From JALEFZ01 sp039817415 (GTDB lineage: Bacteria > Bacteroidota > Bacteroidia > J057): a DNA stretch of 64,000 nt. Shown in pieces: positions 35,610 to 44,589 of the stretch. Position 1 is the first letter of the stretch; each line of letters opens with the position of its first letter. The notes below the pieces were generated by a model that was given only the letters and a program-made list of their open reading frames with translations, was not told the DNA's origin and made no database searches. The stretch is taken from contig JBCBVV010000026.1 of NCBI GenBank assembly GCA_039817415.1, positions 26,081-90,080 on the forward strand, given 5' to 3'. A program made the position numbers and the translations under genes.

Positions 35610-36000
35610 CGCCCTTCTTACCAATCAGGGGAATATCAGTAAGATTTCCTTCATCTATGCTTCCCTGAACGAAGGTATATTTCTTATCAAAGAGATAATC
35701 CTGTTGCTTGTAGCTCAGCCAGTACTGGTTATGTAAGTTGGTTACCTTGCCTTGAATAGGCTCAATGAGTTCAAAAGAAGAGGCTTCGATGGTTTCAAAA
35801 TAATGTCTGAGGGTTGAAGTTTTGACCTCCTCTCCATCAATCTGACCGTAGCCTTTTGAGCTGATCAGCGCATTTTGGATGGGCTCATTCTGAAGGTTAA
35901 TCAGGTAGACATCCCACATGGAATCTTCTTCCTGGTCATTCCTAGGGACTACCGCCAGAATAATATCTTCAACTTTGCGTAATGGAATATCTTTTTTCAT
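35596..36000 (-). CDS. Conserved Bacteroidota protein of unknown function
   Basis: A 134-residue soluble protein that I recognise only as a widespread Bacteroidota family of small proteins (KVEDIILAVVPRND, DVYLINLQNEPIQNALISSKGYG, KVKTSTLRHYFE, IPLIGKKGVMIR). I start at the ATG at 36000; the frame is open further but upstream residues (to 36198) do not look like a signal or a domain. Charged, mixed alpha/beta, no membrane segment, no motif that names a function. Its 3' end overlaps the convergent CHAT gene by 14 bases. Confidence 0.8.
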   Translation of the reverse strand: MKKDIPLRKVEDIILAVVPRNDQEEDSMWDVYLINLQNEPIQNALISSKGYGQIDGEEVKTSTLRHYFETIEASSFELIEPIQGKVTNLHNQYWLSYKQQDYLFDKKYTFVQGSIDEGNLTDIPLIGKKGVMIR

Positions 36001-36292
36001 ACAAGTACCTCCTATACGGAATCCGAGAGCGCGAAGATACAGCCTTTCCCTATAAAAATACCAGACGAGGACCGGAGATCCTGTCTGGCGAATGAAAAGG
36101 GTTGTTTGGGTTTGGGTCTGCCTCAAGGCAAAGAAAATGGCCATGCTACCTAGGCAACAAAGATTTCCTTTATAAGTTAAACAGGTGGCCTGAGACAAAC
36201 ATCCTTATCACTTTAACAACCTGATAACGAAGGTTTTTATTGTGTGATGTTATTTTTCGCAGGCTTAAGCACAAGAAATAGCAGATTGATAC

Positions 36293-36610
36293 ATGGAAAA
36301 TACCTTAATTGAGGGCGACAAAAAGAAAATGGAGGAAAAGAAGAAGCAGCGTCCGCTGGATTATGTTATTATTCTATTGGTATTCGCGGTTACGGGAACA
36401 ACAGCGGCTATCTTCCCACGGTATATCATGCCTTTTACGGGCTTGGCAAAAGGAACGGCTGCCTATATCGCTGCCTATATTCTATTGATCACCCCCATTT
36501 ACCAAGTTCTCCTCCTTGGCTATGCCTTTTTATTTGGAAAATTCTCCTACTTCTGGGACAAGCAGAAGAAAATAGGGAAGTGGATTGCAGACAGGTTTAG
36601 AAGAGAATAA
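36293..36610 (+). CDS. Small two- or three-helix membrane protein
   Basis: A 105-residue protein with a charged N-terminus (residues 1-22), hydrophobic segments at about 24-42 and 55-85, and a basic C-terminus (DKQKKIGKWIADRF). It resembles a small Bacteroidota family of unknown function (DUF6787-like). It may be co-transcribed with ridA, 64 bases downstream, but no shared role is evident. Confidence 0.7.
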   Translation: MENTLIEGDKKKMEEKKKQRPLDYVIILLVFAVTGTTAAIFPRYIMPFTGLAKGTAAYIAAYILLITPIYQVLLLGYAFLFGKFSYFWDKQKKIGKWIADRFRRE

Positions 36611-36674
36611 TTCCTCCTCACCTCTTTGAGGAAATTCATATATTGCTTGAACGACTAACTAGCTACCTATTTAC

Positions 36675-37055
36675 ATGAAAAAGATTATCAATACACCCAA
36701 CGCTCCTGCCCCTATTGGTCCTTATAATCAGGCAGTACAAGCAGGAGACATGTTGTATTGCTCAGGCCAAGTGGGGATCAATCCCGAAACAGGCAAGATG
36801 GTTGACAATAGCCTTGAAGAGGAAGCCCATCAGGTCATGAAGAATGTTGCTGCCATCCTAGAAGCAGCGGGAGCCAATTTTTCCCATGTGGTCAAGACAT
36901 CCATTTTCTTGAAGAGCATGGACGATTTCAAGGAGATCAATGGCATTTATGGCTCGTACTTCGAAGGGGATTTTCCTGCCAGAGAAACCGTCGCCGTCAA
37001 GACCCTTCCTTTGGATGTAAGAGTAGAAATTTCAGTTACAGCCTACATGGGATAA
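36675..37055 (+). CDS. ridA: RidA-family enamine/imine deaminase
   Basis: A 126-residue RidA (YjgF/UK114) protein that hydrolyses reactive enamines and imines such as 2-aminoacrylate, formed by PLP enzymes. Family blocks: N-terminal PNAPAPIGPYNQAVQAGD, the SGQVGINPETG turn, and the C-terminal VRVEISVTAYMG containing the substrate-carboxylate Arg and catalytic Glu. Full length for a trimer-forming member. It lies 21 bases before a PLP trans-sulfuration-type enzyme, a chemically sensible pair because such enzymes can release aminoacrylate. Probably one operon with it. Confidence 0.93.
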   Translation: MKKIINTPNAPAPIGPYNQAVQAGDMLYCSGQVGINPETGKMVDNSLEEEAHQVMKNVAAILEAAGANFSHVVKTSIFLKSMDDFKEINGIYGSYFEGDFPARETVAVKTLPLDVRVEISVTAYMG

Positions 37056-37076
37056 GTCCCATTTCAATTTGCTATC

Positions 37077-38252
37077 ATGGACCTTTCTTATATCATCAAT
37101 CACCTCGGAGAAGAGCGTGAGAACTACTTTCGTGCCGCCACTCCACCTATTGTCCAGTCCAACAACTTCATCTTCCAGACCACAGATGAAATGCGCCATG
37201 CGCTGGCCAACGAGATGGATGAGCCCTTTTATACAAGAGGACACAATCCTACCGTAGCTATCCTAAGGAAAAAACTAGCTGCTTTGGCAGGATCAGAAGA
37301 AGCTTTGGTCTTTTCGAGCGGTTCTGCTGCCATTGCCGCAGGTGTTATTTCCTCCGTTCAATCAGGCGATCATGTCATTTGTGTTCAGAAGCCCTATAGC
37401 TGGACCCATAAGCTCTTGAATAATTTTCTAAGTCGATTTGGCGTCAGCAACACCATGGTTGATGCACGACATATCAGCGAAATCGAAGCAGCTATTCAAC
37501 CCAATACAAAGCTGATCATGATGGAGTCTCCTAATTCCATCACCTTCGAGATGCAAGACTTAGAAGCTGTTGTTGCCCTAGCCAAACGACATAATATTCT
37601 CACTGCCATTGACAACTCCTACGCTACACCACTGAATCAAAAACCCATTGAGTTGGGCTTTGATATGACCATGCATTCTGCTTCAAAATACTTTGGTGGT
37701 CATTCAGATATCGTTGCTGGGGTTTTGTGTTGTTCAAGAAAATTAGCTGAGCACATCTTCAAAGGAGAATTCATGACCCTGGGTGGCATCATTTCTCCTC
37801 ATGATGCCTGGTTGATGTTAAGGGGCCTTCGAACCTTACCCATCAGAATGGATAGGGTGGCAGAAAGCACCCCGCAAATCGTCAGTTTTCTAGCAGGGCA
37901 TCCCATGGTAAAGGAAGTCTTTTATCCCTTTTCTCCCCATAATCCTCAGCTGGAGTTGGCTAAGAAATACCTACGCAAACCCACGGGACAGTTCTCCATG
38001 GCCCTTAAAGTAGAGCGAATGGAAGAGGTAGACGAATTTTGCAACGCCCTACAGTATTTTATGCTGGCTTGCTCATGGGGTGGCCATGAATCCCTCATTT
38101 TCCCAATGAGTGTCCTGTACTCTTCGGCCAACTACAATGAGACTACTTTACCCTGGAACTTGATTAGATTTTATGTAGGCCTAGAAGATCCACAAACCTT
38201 AATCATGGATTTAGCCAAGGCGTTGGAGATGTTAAAGGCAAAGCAAGACTAG
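37077..38252 (+). CDS. PLP-dependent Cys/Met metabolism (trans-sulfuration) enzyme
   Basis: A 391-residue fold-type I enzyme of the cystathionine gamma-synthase/beta-lyase family. The N-terminal FYTRGHNPTVAILRKKLAAL is the phosphate-binding Y-x-R-x-x-x-NPT block; SSGSAAIAAGVIS holds the cofactor phosphate; DNSYATPLNQKP carries the pyridine-pairing Asp (179); the Schiff-base lysine is Lys204 in HSASKYFGGHSDIVAG. The SPNSITFEM block replaces the usual NPTNP, so the substrate specificity is uncertain. Length is typical. Adjacent ridA suggests a beta- or gamma-elimination route that can leak enamines. A terminator follows. Confidence 0.9.
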   Translation: MDLSYIINHLGEERENYFRAATPPIVQSNNFIFQTTDEMRHALANEMDEPFYTRGHNPTVAILRKKLAALAGSEEALVFSSGSAAIAAGVISSVQSGDHVICVQKPYSWTHKLLNNFLSRFGVSNTMVDARHISEIEAAIQPNTKLIMMESPNSITFEMQDLEAVVALAKRHNILTAIDNSYATPLNQKPIELGFDMTMHSASKYFGGHSDIVAGVLCCSRKLAEHIFKGEFMTLGGIISPHDAWLMLRGLRTLPIRMDRVAESTPQIVSFLAGHPMVKEVFYPFSPHNPQLELAKKYLRKPTGQFSMALKVERMEEVDEFCNALQYFMLACSWGGHESLIFPMSVLYSSANYNETTLPWNLIRFYVGLEDPQTLIMDLAKALEMLKAKQD

Positions 38253-38270
38253 GATTTCCATCATCATGAG

Positions 38271-38307
38271 GGAGGCCACTCAAATTGAGTGGCCTCCTTC
38301 ATTTTTT
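38271..38307. terminator. Bidirectional terminator after the PLP enzyme
   Basis: GGAGGCCACTCAA/TTGAGTGGCCTCC (38271-38283 with 38285-38297) is a near-perfect long stem with T7 soon after on the plus strand. It separates the PLP enzyme from the convergent SGNH gene. Confidence 0.85.
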
Positions 38308-38328
38308 TGAGAACATTTTACCAAAGGT

Positions 38329-39066
38329 CTATCTGGAAATTTCTTTTTCCATCGCGGCAAAATACCGATCGGCTACCACCTTCGCACCGGTTTCATTATA
38401 ATGAAGGGGATCGGCCATATAGTCATCGCTCCAGCCTTCAGCCATGTTGATGAGGACTACTTTTGAACGATCACCTTGAACGCTTGGAATCATTTCAGAA
38501 AGTTCCTGATTAAACGCATTGAATAAAACAGTACGTTCAGGTGTCATAAATTCTGTGGTCGCAGGGGCGATCTGCTCTACGAAAATCGTTATCTCAGGAT
38601 TGATATTTTGAAGCTTCTCGATAATTTGACGGATTCTATCTACCGTAGAGACTGCATTCATATCTCCATCTGTCAGATCATTTCCCCCAATACCCAACAA
38701 AGCTACATCCGGAACTTGTTGGAATTCTATATCGTTGAGGGTTTCCAAGAGTCCAGTGGTCATTTCACCTCCCAAACTTTGATGATCAGGATCAAAGGAA
38801 CGACCGTTAACCTCAGGATAGGTCCCTTCATCTTTTCGGCTACCTATGAAGTCAATGTCCCAATCATTTTCTACTAGATTTTTCCAGAGATCATAACGAT
38901 AGCTCTCATGCACAGGTCTGAATCCCTCCACCCTAGAGTCTCCCAGCGGAAGAATTTCAATGGTAGAAGGCGAATTACTTGGGTTTGGTCCGACAACCTC
39001 CGGTTCACATGCAAACATGAGAGAAAGGACAAGGAAGGAAGGGATTATTTGAGTGAATACTTTCAT
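38329..39066 (-). CDS. SGNH/GDSL-hydrolase lipoprotein
   Basis: A 245-residue lipoprotein (signal MKVFTQIIPSFLVLSLMFAC, Cys20) with an SGNH esterase fold. Block I is LPLGDSRVEGFR with nucleophile Ser44, block II is the Gly of SLGGEM, block III is GIGGNDLTDG with the Asn, and block V is DPLHYNETG with Asp219 and His222. The set is intact. Members hydrolyse acetyl or acyl groups on glycans or lipids. It sits next to no clear glycan operon, so the substrate is unknown. Own promoter not identified. Confidence 0.88.
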   Translation of the reverse strand: MKVFTQIIPSFLVLSLMFACEPEVVGPNPSNSPSTIEILPLGDSRVEGFRPVHESYRYDLWKNLVENDWDIDFIGSRKDEGTYPEVNGRSFDPDHQSLGGEMTTGLLETLNDIEFQQVPDVALLGIGGNDLTDGDMNAVSTVDRIRQIIEKLQNINPEITIFVEQIAPATTEFMTPERTVLFNAFNQELSEMIPSVQGDRSKVVLINMAEGWSDDYMADPLHYNETGAKVVADRYFAAMEKEISR

Positions 39067-39228
39067 AAAAGATATAGGTATGTTGACAGATTGTTACAAA
39101 AACACCTATCAAATCGGTTAGCGGGATTCTACCCTACCTTTTTATGAAAATATATTAGCCAATCGGTCCTTGTCCATTTACTAGACTAGGAGGAGAAGCG
39201 TCATGTGTAGACCCCGTTCCCTGGAACC

Positions 39229-39774
39229 TTAGGAGATATCTTCGATGGGTTCTTCAGCTTCCAGAAAGTCCCCTTCTTCATTAAATAGCTCCTCACGAAT
39301 CGGTTCAGGCTCAGGCGGCCTATTTGCCCAAACTTCACTGGCAGCCAAGACAGCTGCTGAATCTACATTTTGCTCCACTTCATGGAACTTGGTATAGTCA
39401 GCTCGCTCCAGATCATGCTCTTCACGAAAAGAAGTAATATGTGGAAATACTTCTCTGGCAAAGCCCTCGTAGGGCATTCTTTCTGGGCTGTAATAAGCAA
39501 ACATGTCGTATGCGAGAAAGGCATATCCAATGTCATGCATTTGGTCATAAACGTCGTAACGATCAAAGGAATGGATATTTTGGCCCATGGTTCGAGACCA
39601 GTTGACTCTTTTTTGGGTAGATTTTTTCTTCATGTCAGGAACGGTAACCAACCACTTGGTTTTGTCTCCTCTTAGGTTACCGGAAGGATAACGCTTCCAT
39701 ATATTCCTGACTCTGCTAATCGAGGCGATTCGTTCCTTACGATCATCTATTTCCTTAGTCAGGTACTCAATCAA
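39229..39774 (-). CDS. Downstream reading frame in frame with the coiled-coil gene, separated by one TGA
   Basis: An open frame of 181 codons with an apparent TTG start. It is in the same reading frame as the gene at 39778-40644, separated only by TGA and one codon (TGA-GGA-TTG). The first ATG is about 48 codons in, in the middle of what reads as a continuous charged domain (IEYLTKEIDDRKERIASISRV and following), and the Shine-Dalgarno-like GAGGA lies directly at the TTG. It contains YAFLAYDMFAYYSPERMPYEGFA and an acidic Pro-rich tail (EPEPIREELFNEEGDFLEAEE). So it is either a translated separate gene, a stop-codon mutation splitting one gene, or a readthrough product. Function unknown. Confidence 0.6.
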   Translation of the reverse strand: MIEYLTKEIDDRKERIASISRVRNIWKRYPSGNLRGDKTKWLVTVPDMKKKSTQKRVNWSRTMGQNIHSFDRYDVYDQMHDIGYAFLAYDMFAYYSPERMPYEGFAREVFPHITSFREEHDLERADYTKFHEVEQNVDSAAVLAASEVWANRPPEPEPIREELFNEEGDFLEAEEPIEDIS

Positions 39775-39777
39775 TCC

Positions 39778-40644
39778 TCAAAGGTGGGTAATCTTTTCCC
39801 CCTGGACCATGATATTGGAGATGAGAATTCTTGCGTTGTGTCTGATTTGTTCACGAATCAGGTTATAGTCCTCAATTTTCTCCAGATAGGCTGAAATTTC
39901 TTCTCTTAACTCTTTTCTAAGGTAGAATTCGAAATTTTCTGTACGGTCTCTGAGATGGTCAAATTCTTCTACCAGCAACTTTACTTGCTCCTTTCTTTCT
40001 TTGACGGTATCCAGCTCCTTTTCTGTGTTGGGGATATTTTTCAGGATAATTTCATAGTCGAAATACAATTCAGCCATGACTTCTCCTTCTAATTGTTTAA
40101 TGGCCAGTTTCTCCTGCCTGCTGTACCACCATTTGATTCCAAAAATCGTCTCGAAGAATTCCACTAATCCAGATCTGGGTTCTGAAAGTTTCCTTCTCCA
40201 AAGCTTCGCAAAGGGAGGGCAATCGTCATACTTCCTTTTATTTGAAAGGGAGGTTCTCAAATCCTCTTCAAGCGAATAAATCTTGAGGTCAAATTCCCCC
40301 GTCTTAGGCTTTAGGAGAGCCTTCCTGTTGATGTAGGTATCCTCTTGACGAATTTCATCCAATCGTACAAGGTCTTCATCTTTTCTGGTAAACTTGTTTT
40401 CCCTTATTAATGGAAGGTCAAGTAAGCCAATCTCTGTGGCAATTTGTTTGACCTCAACTTGGCTCCCTGTTTCAATCAGGCCATTTGACAGCGAATTAAT
40501 CAATTCTGTTCGAGCCTGTTTTACTTTCTGGATCAATCCAAGTATTTCATCTTGGACAAGTGTGAAATCATCCAATTGTTCTTGGTAGGAATCAAGGGCA
40601 TAGCCTGCTACCTCGATCCCATCTTTTTTGGTTCTTAGTCTCAC
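39778..40644 (-). CDS. Charged coiled-coil protein of the glycosyltransferase unit
   Basis: A 288-residue, highly charged protein with long helical and coiled-coil stretches (GYALDSYQEQLDDFTLVQDEILGLIQ near the N-terminus, and LLVEEFDHLRDRTENFEFYLRKELREEI near the C-terminus) and a tryptophan-rich middle (GIKWWYSRQEKLA). No signal peptide or clear membrane segment. Its ATG overlaps the stop of the MurG-like glycosyltransferase gene by 4 bases, so these two are translationally coupled, while its own end lies directly before an in-frame TGA and the next frame. I do not recognise the family. It could be a scaffold for the glycosyltransferase. Confidence 0.75.
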   Translation of the reverse strand: MRLRTKKDGIEVAGYALDSYQEQLDDFTLVQDEILGLIQKVKQARTELINSLSNGLIETGSQVEVKQIATEIGLLDLPLIRENKFTRKDEDLVRLDEIRQEDTYINRKALLKPKTGEFDLKIYSLEEDLRTSLSNKRKYDDCPPFAKLWRRKLSEPRSGLVEFFETIFGIKWWYSRQEKLAIKQLEGEVMAELYFDYEIILKNIPNTEKELDTVKERKEQVKLLVEEFDHLRDRTENFEFYLRKELREEISAYLEKIEDYNLIREQIRHNARILISNIMVQGEKITHL

Positions 40645-42164
40645 GGTTTTTCTGCTTGGGTATGTTCAGTGTGTTTTTCTTTCAATTTTTCCTCAAAGTA
40701 CTCAGAAAACGTCCTCCAGATTTCCTCTTGCTCTAGGGAATTCAAGGGCACATTCTTCAGGAAGGAAACCCAAAGACGCTTCATTCTTTTTTCAGAAAAA
40801 TCGTTTTGAAGCATTAATTCAGCCATTTGGGCCCCCATCTGGATGTAGGAAGAACTTTTTGGGTCTGCCTTTTTAGTTTTCCATGATTGATGCAAGTTAG
40901 CCAAGCTGTCGATTCGTTTACTGCTTGGCGTTTGTGCAATTTCTATCCACAAGGCGATTCTTGCAGAAAGGGCGAATTCCATGTTATTTCGTTGTATCAA
41001 TGGCCAAGCAAGGCGATAGTTCAATACTCTGTAGAGGTTAGATACAAAGTTTTCCTTCCCCATATCACTTCGCATCAATAACATCTGAGAAGCAGCCTCA
41101 TGGCTTCCCCAGTCTGGCAGTTTAGTTGCGAGACCTGTTCTCAATTTCTTTTGTTCGCTTTCCCTAAGAAGTTTCTCTAGGGACTCCTCAATGGAATAGG
41201 GGTCAAGGTTTTCAAGAAATAGGTTCCAATGGGAATCTACTCCTAGTTGAATTCTCCTCTCCTGTACATCCATTCCCTTTTGTTGGGCAAAAAAGAGGGT
41301 CGGGATAGCTGCTGCAGTAAGTTCATGGAAACTATTGTAACCTCCAGCAGAAATCGCGGCGTCCAAGGCTGGAAAATAGTCCCTTACCTCATAATCGGTA
41401 AAGGGAATGACACGAGGATGATAGATCTTCTTCCCCTTAAACAAAGGTCCGTAGCCCACCAATATCTTTGCTTGGGTATGTGCTAGAACTCCCTTGACCA
41501 AAACGTCTAAATCATGAACAGCATGTTTGTCGCCACCACCTCCAGCGGAGATATAAATCAATTTCTCATCTGCTGTAACGCCTAATGCTTCCCTGGTTGA
41601 AGCTCTGTCCAAGACTTTTTCAGGATAATAGCCATGAATAAATCCTGTAAAGACATTTTTGTCTGCTATCTTTTGTGGAAGGCTGTAGGAAGCTGAAGAA
41701 GCTAGCTGATCAGGGGTAAGAACAAGATCATACAAGGCAAGGTGTCTTTGGTGAATTTCATCCTGACTTACGTCAGCATTTTTATGTCGATTGATGAAGA
41801 CTTTTTGCTTACAGAATGGAATCATAGACGTCATCTCCCCAAAACTCCCTTGTGGCATGGTATCCATTATCAGGATATCTGGTCTGAAAAGGGCAGTTAA
41901 ATTTGAGACAAAGAAATGAGCATGGGATATGTAAGTCTTATTGTCTGAATGTGATCCAGAAACTATCGTCTTTGAGGGAATTTTATACGTAGGATACTGG
42001 GAACTAACCCAAGGAGCTTCAGAGGTGGTTAGAAAATATATTTCAGGCCTAATTTGTAGGGCTAGTAACAACTCCTCACTTGCTTCTGCAATATTGAGTA
42101 GGCGGGAAATATGGCCCAGTCCAGTTCCATTAATCCCGTAGAACAGCATTTTAAGTTTGGTCAT
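40641..42164 (-). CDS. MurG-like GT-B glycosyltransferase with C-terminal extension
   Basis: A 507-residue protein with a GT-B (GT28/MurG-like) fold. The N-terminal GINGTGLGHISRLLNIAEA is the GxGHxxR-type acceptor motif, and SAGGYNSFHELTAAAIPTLFFAQQ (about 270-293) is the donor-nucleotide loop with the G-G and the E of the Glu-x-x-x-x-G motif. It is longer than MurG (about 350 residues); the extra C-terminal part (about 365-507) is helical and charged. Sugar donor and acceptor are unknown. It is the first gene of a three-frame unit on the minus strand with the coiled-coil protein and the frame at 39229. Not near cell-wall genes. Confidence 0.75.
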   Translation of the reverse strand: MTKLKMLFYGINGTGLGHISRLLNIAEASEELLLALQIRPEIYFLTTSEAPWVSSQYPTYKIPSKTIVSGSHSDNKTYISHAHFFVSNLTALFRPDILIMDTMPQGSFGEMTSMIPFCKQKVFINRHKNADVSQDEIHQRHLALYDLVLTPDQLASSASYSLPQKIADKNVFTGFIHGYYPEKVLDRASTREALGVTADEKLIYISAGGGGDKHAVHDLDVLVKGVLAHTQAKILVGYGPLFKGKKIYHPRVIPFTDYEVRDYFPALDAAISAGGYNSFHELTAAAIPTLFFAQQKGMDVQERRIQLGVDSHWNLFLENLDPYSIEESLEKLLRESEQKKLRTGLATKLPDWGSHEAASQMLLMRSDMGKENFVSNLYRVLNYRLAWPLIQRNNMEFALSARIALWIEIAQTPSSKRIDSLANLHQSWKTKKADPKSSSYIQMGAQMAELMLQNDFSEKRMKRLWVSFLKNVPLNSLEQEEIWRTFSEYFEEKLKEKHTEHTQAEKP

Positions 42165-42200
42165 ACCGCTTATTCGCCAAGATGAAAAAACAATATCTCT

Positions 42201-42746
42201 TTAATTCCCCAACTTTTTAAGCTTTTCTTTGGTAGAGTTGAGTTGTTTTTGGGCCTTGGGATCACCGGGTTTCAGCTGAAGGGCCTTCTCAAAATCCTTA
42301 AGGGCAGCTTGATATTCTCCTAGAGACTTGCGAGCAATACCTCGGTTGTAATAGGCACTGACATAGCTTCCATCAAGTTCAATCGCCTGGTTGTAATCAG
42401 AGATAGCACCTTGATAGTTTTTCAGATGTTTTTTGGCGATTCCCCTGTTGAAAAAGGCTTTTTTGAAGGCGGGGTACAACTGAACGGCCCTATCATAGTC
42501 TTTGATGGCACCTTTAAAGTCGTCTAATTTCCTTTTGGTTAGTCCTCTCAAGTAATAATAATCGGGATCTTTAGGCTCTATCTGGATAGCCTTGTCAAAA
42601 GAGCGGATAGCCTGAGAATAATTGCCAGCTTTCCTAAGTGCGATGCCTTCCTGATAATGATCGTTGGCCGTTTGCTGTGAAAAAATAAAGATAGGTAGGA
42701 GCATCATCGCTCCTAGGAGGGTGCTTATTAACGTCGTGCTTTTCAT
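42201..42746 (-). CDS. Exported tetratricopeptide-repeat protein
   Basis: A 181-residue protein with an N-terminal signal (TLLGAMMLLPIFIFSQ) and four to five TPR repeats from residue 30: repeated patterns Y-x-x-A-I-x-D-x-x-x-A-I-x-L-x-P-x-x-x-x-A-Y-x-N-R-G-x-A. Such proteins scaffold protein-protein contacts in the periplasm or on the surface. The stop lies 36 bases before the MurG-like gene's start, on the same strand, so it may be the first gene of the glycosyltransferase unit. No partner is named by sequence. Confidence 0.82.
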   Translation of the reverse strand: MKSTTLISTLLGAMMLLPIFIFSQQTANDHYQEGIALRKAGNYSQAIRSFDKAIQIEPKDPDYYYLRGLTKRKLDDFKGAIKDYDRAVQLYPAFKKAFFNRGIAKKHLKNYQGAISDYNQAIELDGSYVSAYYNRGIARKSLGEYQAALKDFEKALQLKPGDPKAQKQLNSTKEKLKKLGN

Positions 42747-42994
42747 GTTATTAAGTTAGTCAATAAAATAAGATGGGGCAGCTAGAGGATATAAGTTTCC
42801 TATACGGTAAAGAATCATATTGTCTTTCTCGGTTGGAAATTTTCGCACCTTACCCTTGACTATCCTCATTTTTCCGCATAAAGTAGCCTCATCACTACTA
42901 CATCTACACAGACTGAACTACTACAGAGCACCATTGATATTAAATAAGCCTTATATTTAAATATATCTCGCTCTAGAACATAATAACTACTACT

Positions 42995-44554
42995 ATGAAT
43001 AAGCATGGGAATATTGTCATGATCGCCTTGATCGTGGCACTTGGAGGTTTCCTCATGGGATTTGATGCCTCTGTCATTTCGGGTGTAAATAAGTTTATCG
43101 AGCTTGAATTCAAGCTCACCAAGCTTCAGTTGGGATGGGCTGTTAGCTCCTTAACGCTGATTTCCACGCTTGCGATGTTGATCGCAGGTCCTCTAAGTGA
43201 TCGCTATGGCAGAAAAACAATCCTCTCAATTGCAGCGGTTCTTTATGCGATTTCGGCTATATTCTCTGCCTTCGCTCCGACCTTTAACATTCTTGTTATG
43301 GCGAGGATGATTGGAGGATTAGGAGTAGGGGCCTCGCTGATCATTGCCCCTATGTACATCGCGGAAATTTCTCCAGCCAAAGTAAGAGGGCAAATGGTTT
43401 CCTTTAACCAGCTGAATATTGTGATCGGTATATCAGCCGCCTATTTTTCTAATTACTTTATTCTTCAATTGGCTGAATCACAGGAAGCCTGGGCACAATC
43501 CCTGATGTTCAGCGAATATACATGGCGATGGATGCTGGGCCTTGAAGCCATACCAGCTGTGATTTACTTCTTTGCCTTGTTTATCGTACCTCGAAGCCCT
43601 CGTTGGCTCATGATGAAGCAGAAATTTGATGAGGCACTGGCAGTGATGAAACGAACGAGTGGGGAAGATAAAGCCGCTTCAGAATTTAAAAAGATTAAAG
43701 AAAGTGTAGGCTCAGGTGAAAATAGCGTTACACGTTCCGTTGTTTGGGAGCTCTTCAAACCTGCTATGAGGTTGGTTATTACAATTGGAGTTGTGGTAGG
43801 CGTTTTACAGCAAATTACGGGTATCAACTCCGTTTTCTTCTATGCACCTATGATTTTCGAACAGTCTGGAATTGGAGAAGATGCTTCCTTTACGCAGGCC
43901 ATTTATGTGGGTCTAATCAACCTCGTATTCACCATTCTTGCCATGAGCCTGATCGATCGCTTAGGTCGAAAACCTTTGTTGACGATTGGACTGGCAGGCA
44001 TTGCTTTCTTTATGTTCCTACTGGCTTACGGGTTTAATTCGGCGACCTACACCTTGACAGAAGAATCTATTGCGGCCTTACCAGAGGAAGTAACGACTGA
44101 AAAACTCACTCCTTTAATTGGACAGACATATGAGTCCGACATAGCCTATAAAACTGAAATTCAAAGAGCCTTAGGTGAACAGGCTAGTGCGTACGAATCG
44201 CCTTTGATAGCGGCGGCTATCACCATGAATCCCATGTTGATTCTTATAGGGATTCTTGGTTTCGTAGCCTCCTTCGCCATTTCAGTAGGGCCAGTGATGT
44301 GGGTTCTTTTCTCAGAACTCTTCCCCAATGCAATTAGAGGAATCGCCATTTCCTTCGTAGGCCTGATCAACTCTGCTATTAGCTTCTTGGTACAGCTGGT
44401 CTTCCCTTGGGAACTCGCGAATTTTGGAAACTCTTTGACCTTCTTGATTTACGGAGTATTTGCTGCCATTGGCTTTGTCTTTGTCTGGATCATTGTACCT
44501 GAAACAAGAGGAAAATCTCTTGAAGAATTGGAAGCTACACTCGTCAAGTCCTAA
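42995..44554 (+). CDS. Sugar-porter MFS transporter
   Basis: A 519-residue, twelve-helix transporter of the sugar porter family, which imports sugars with protons. The signature motifs are all present: GPLSDRYGRKTIL (loop 2-3), PRSPRWLMMKQ (loop 6-7), QQITGINSVFFYAPMIF (helix 7), DRLGRKPLLTIG (loop 8-9) and PETRGKSLEELEATL (after helix 12). A charged insert of about 60-70 residues (TEESIAALPEEVTTEKLTPLIGQT) sits in the extracytoplasmic loop after helix 9, more than in most members. It is followed after 35 bases by a GH16 beta-glucanase lipoprotein, so it probably imports sugars from beta-glucan breakdown. Confidence 0.92.
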   Translation: MNKHGNIVMIALIVALGGFLMGFDASVISGVNKFIELEFKLTKLQLGWAVSSLTLISTLAMLIAGPLSDRYGRKTILSIAAVLYAISAIFSAFAPTFNILVMARMIGGLGVGASLIIAPMYIAEISPAKVRGQMVSFNQLNIVIGISAAYFSNYFILQLAESQEAWAQSLMFSEYTWRWMLGLEAIPAVIYFFALFIVPRSPRWLMMKQKFDEALAVMKRTSGEDKAASEFKKIKESVGSGENSVTRSVVWELFKPAMRLVITIGVVVGVLQQITGINSVFFYAPMIFEQSGIGEDASFTQAIYVGLINLVFTILAMSLIDRLGRKPLLTIGLAGIAFFMFLLAYGFNSATYTLTEESIAALPEEVTTEKLTPLIGQTYESDIAYKTEIQRALGEQASAYESPLIAAAITMNPMLILIGILGFVASFAISVGPVMWVLFSELFPNAIRGIAISFVGLINSAISFLVQLVFPWELANFGNSLTFLIYGVFAAIGFVFVWIIVPETRGKSLEELEATLVKS

Positions 44555-44589
44555 TCATTGATATCCACTCAAATCAATTGACTTATCAA

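Noticed and set aside
35596..36198. An extended start of the conserved Bacteroidota protein, adding 66 residues.
   Set aside because: The added residues carry no signal or domain and the ATG at 36000 begins directly at the conserved part (MKKDIPLRKVED).
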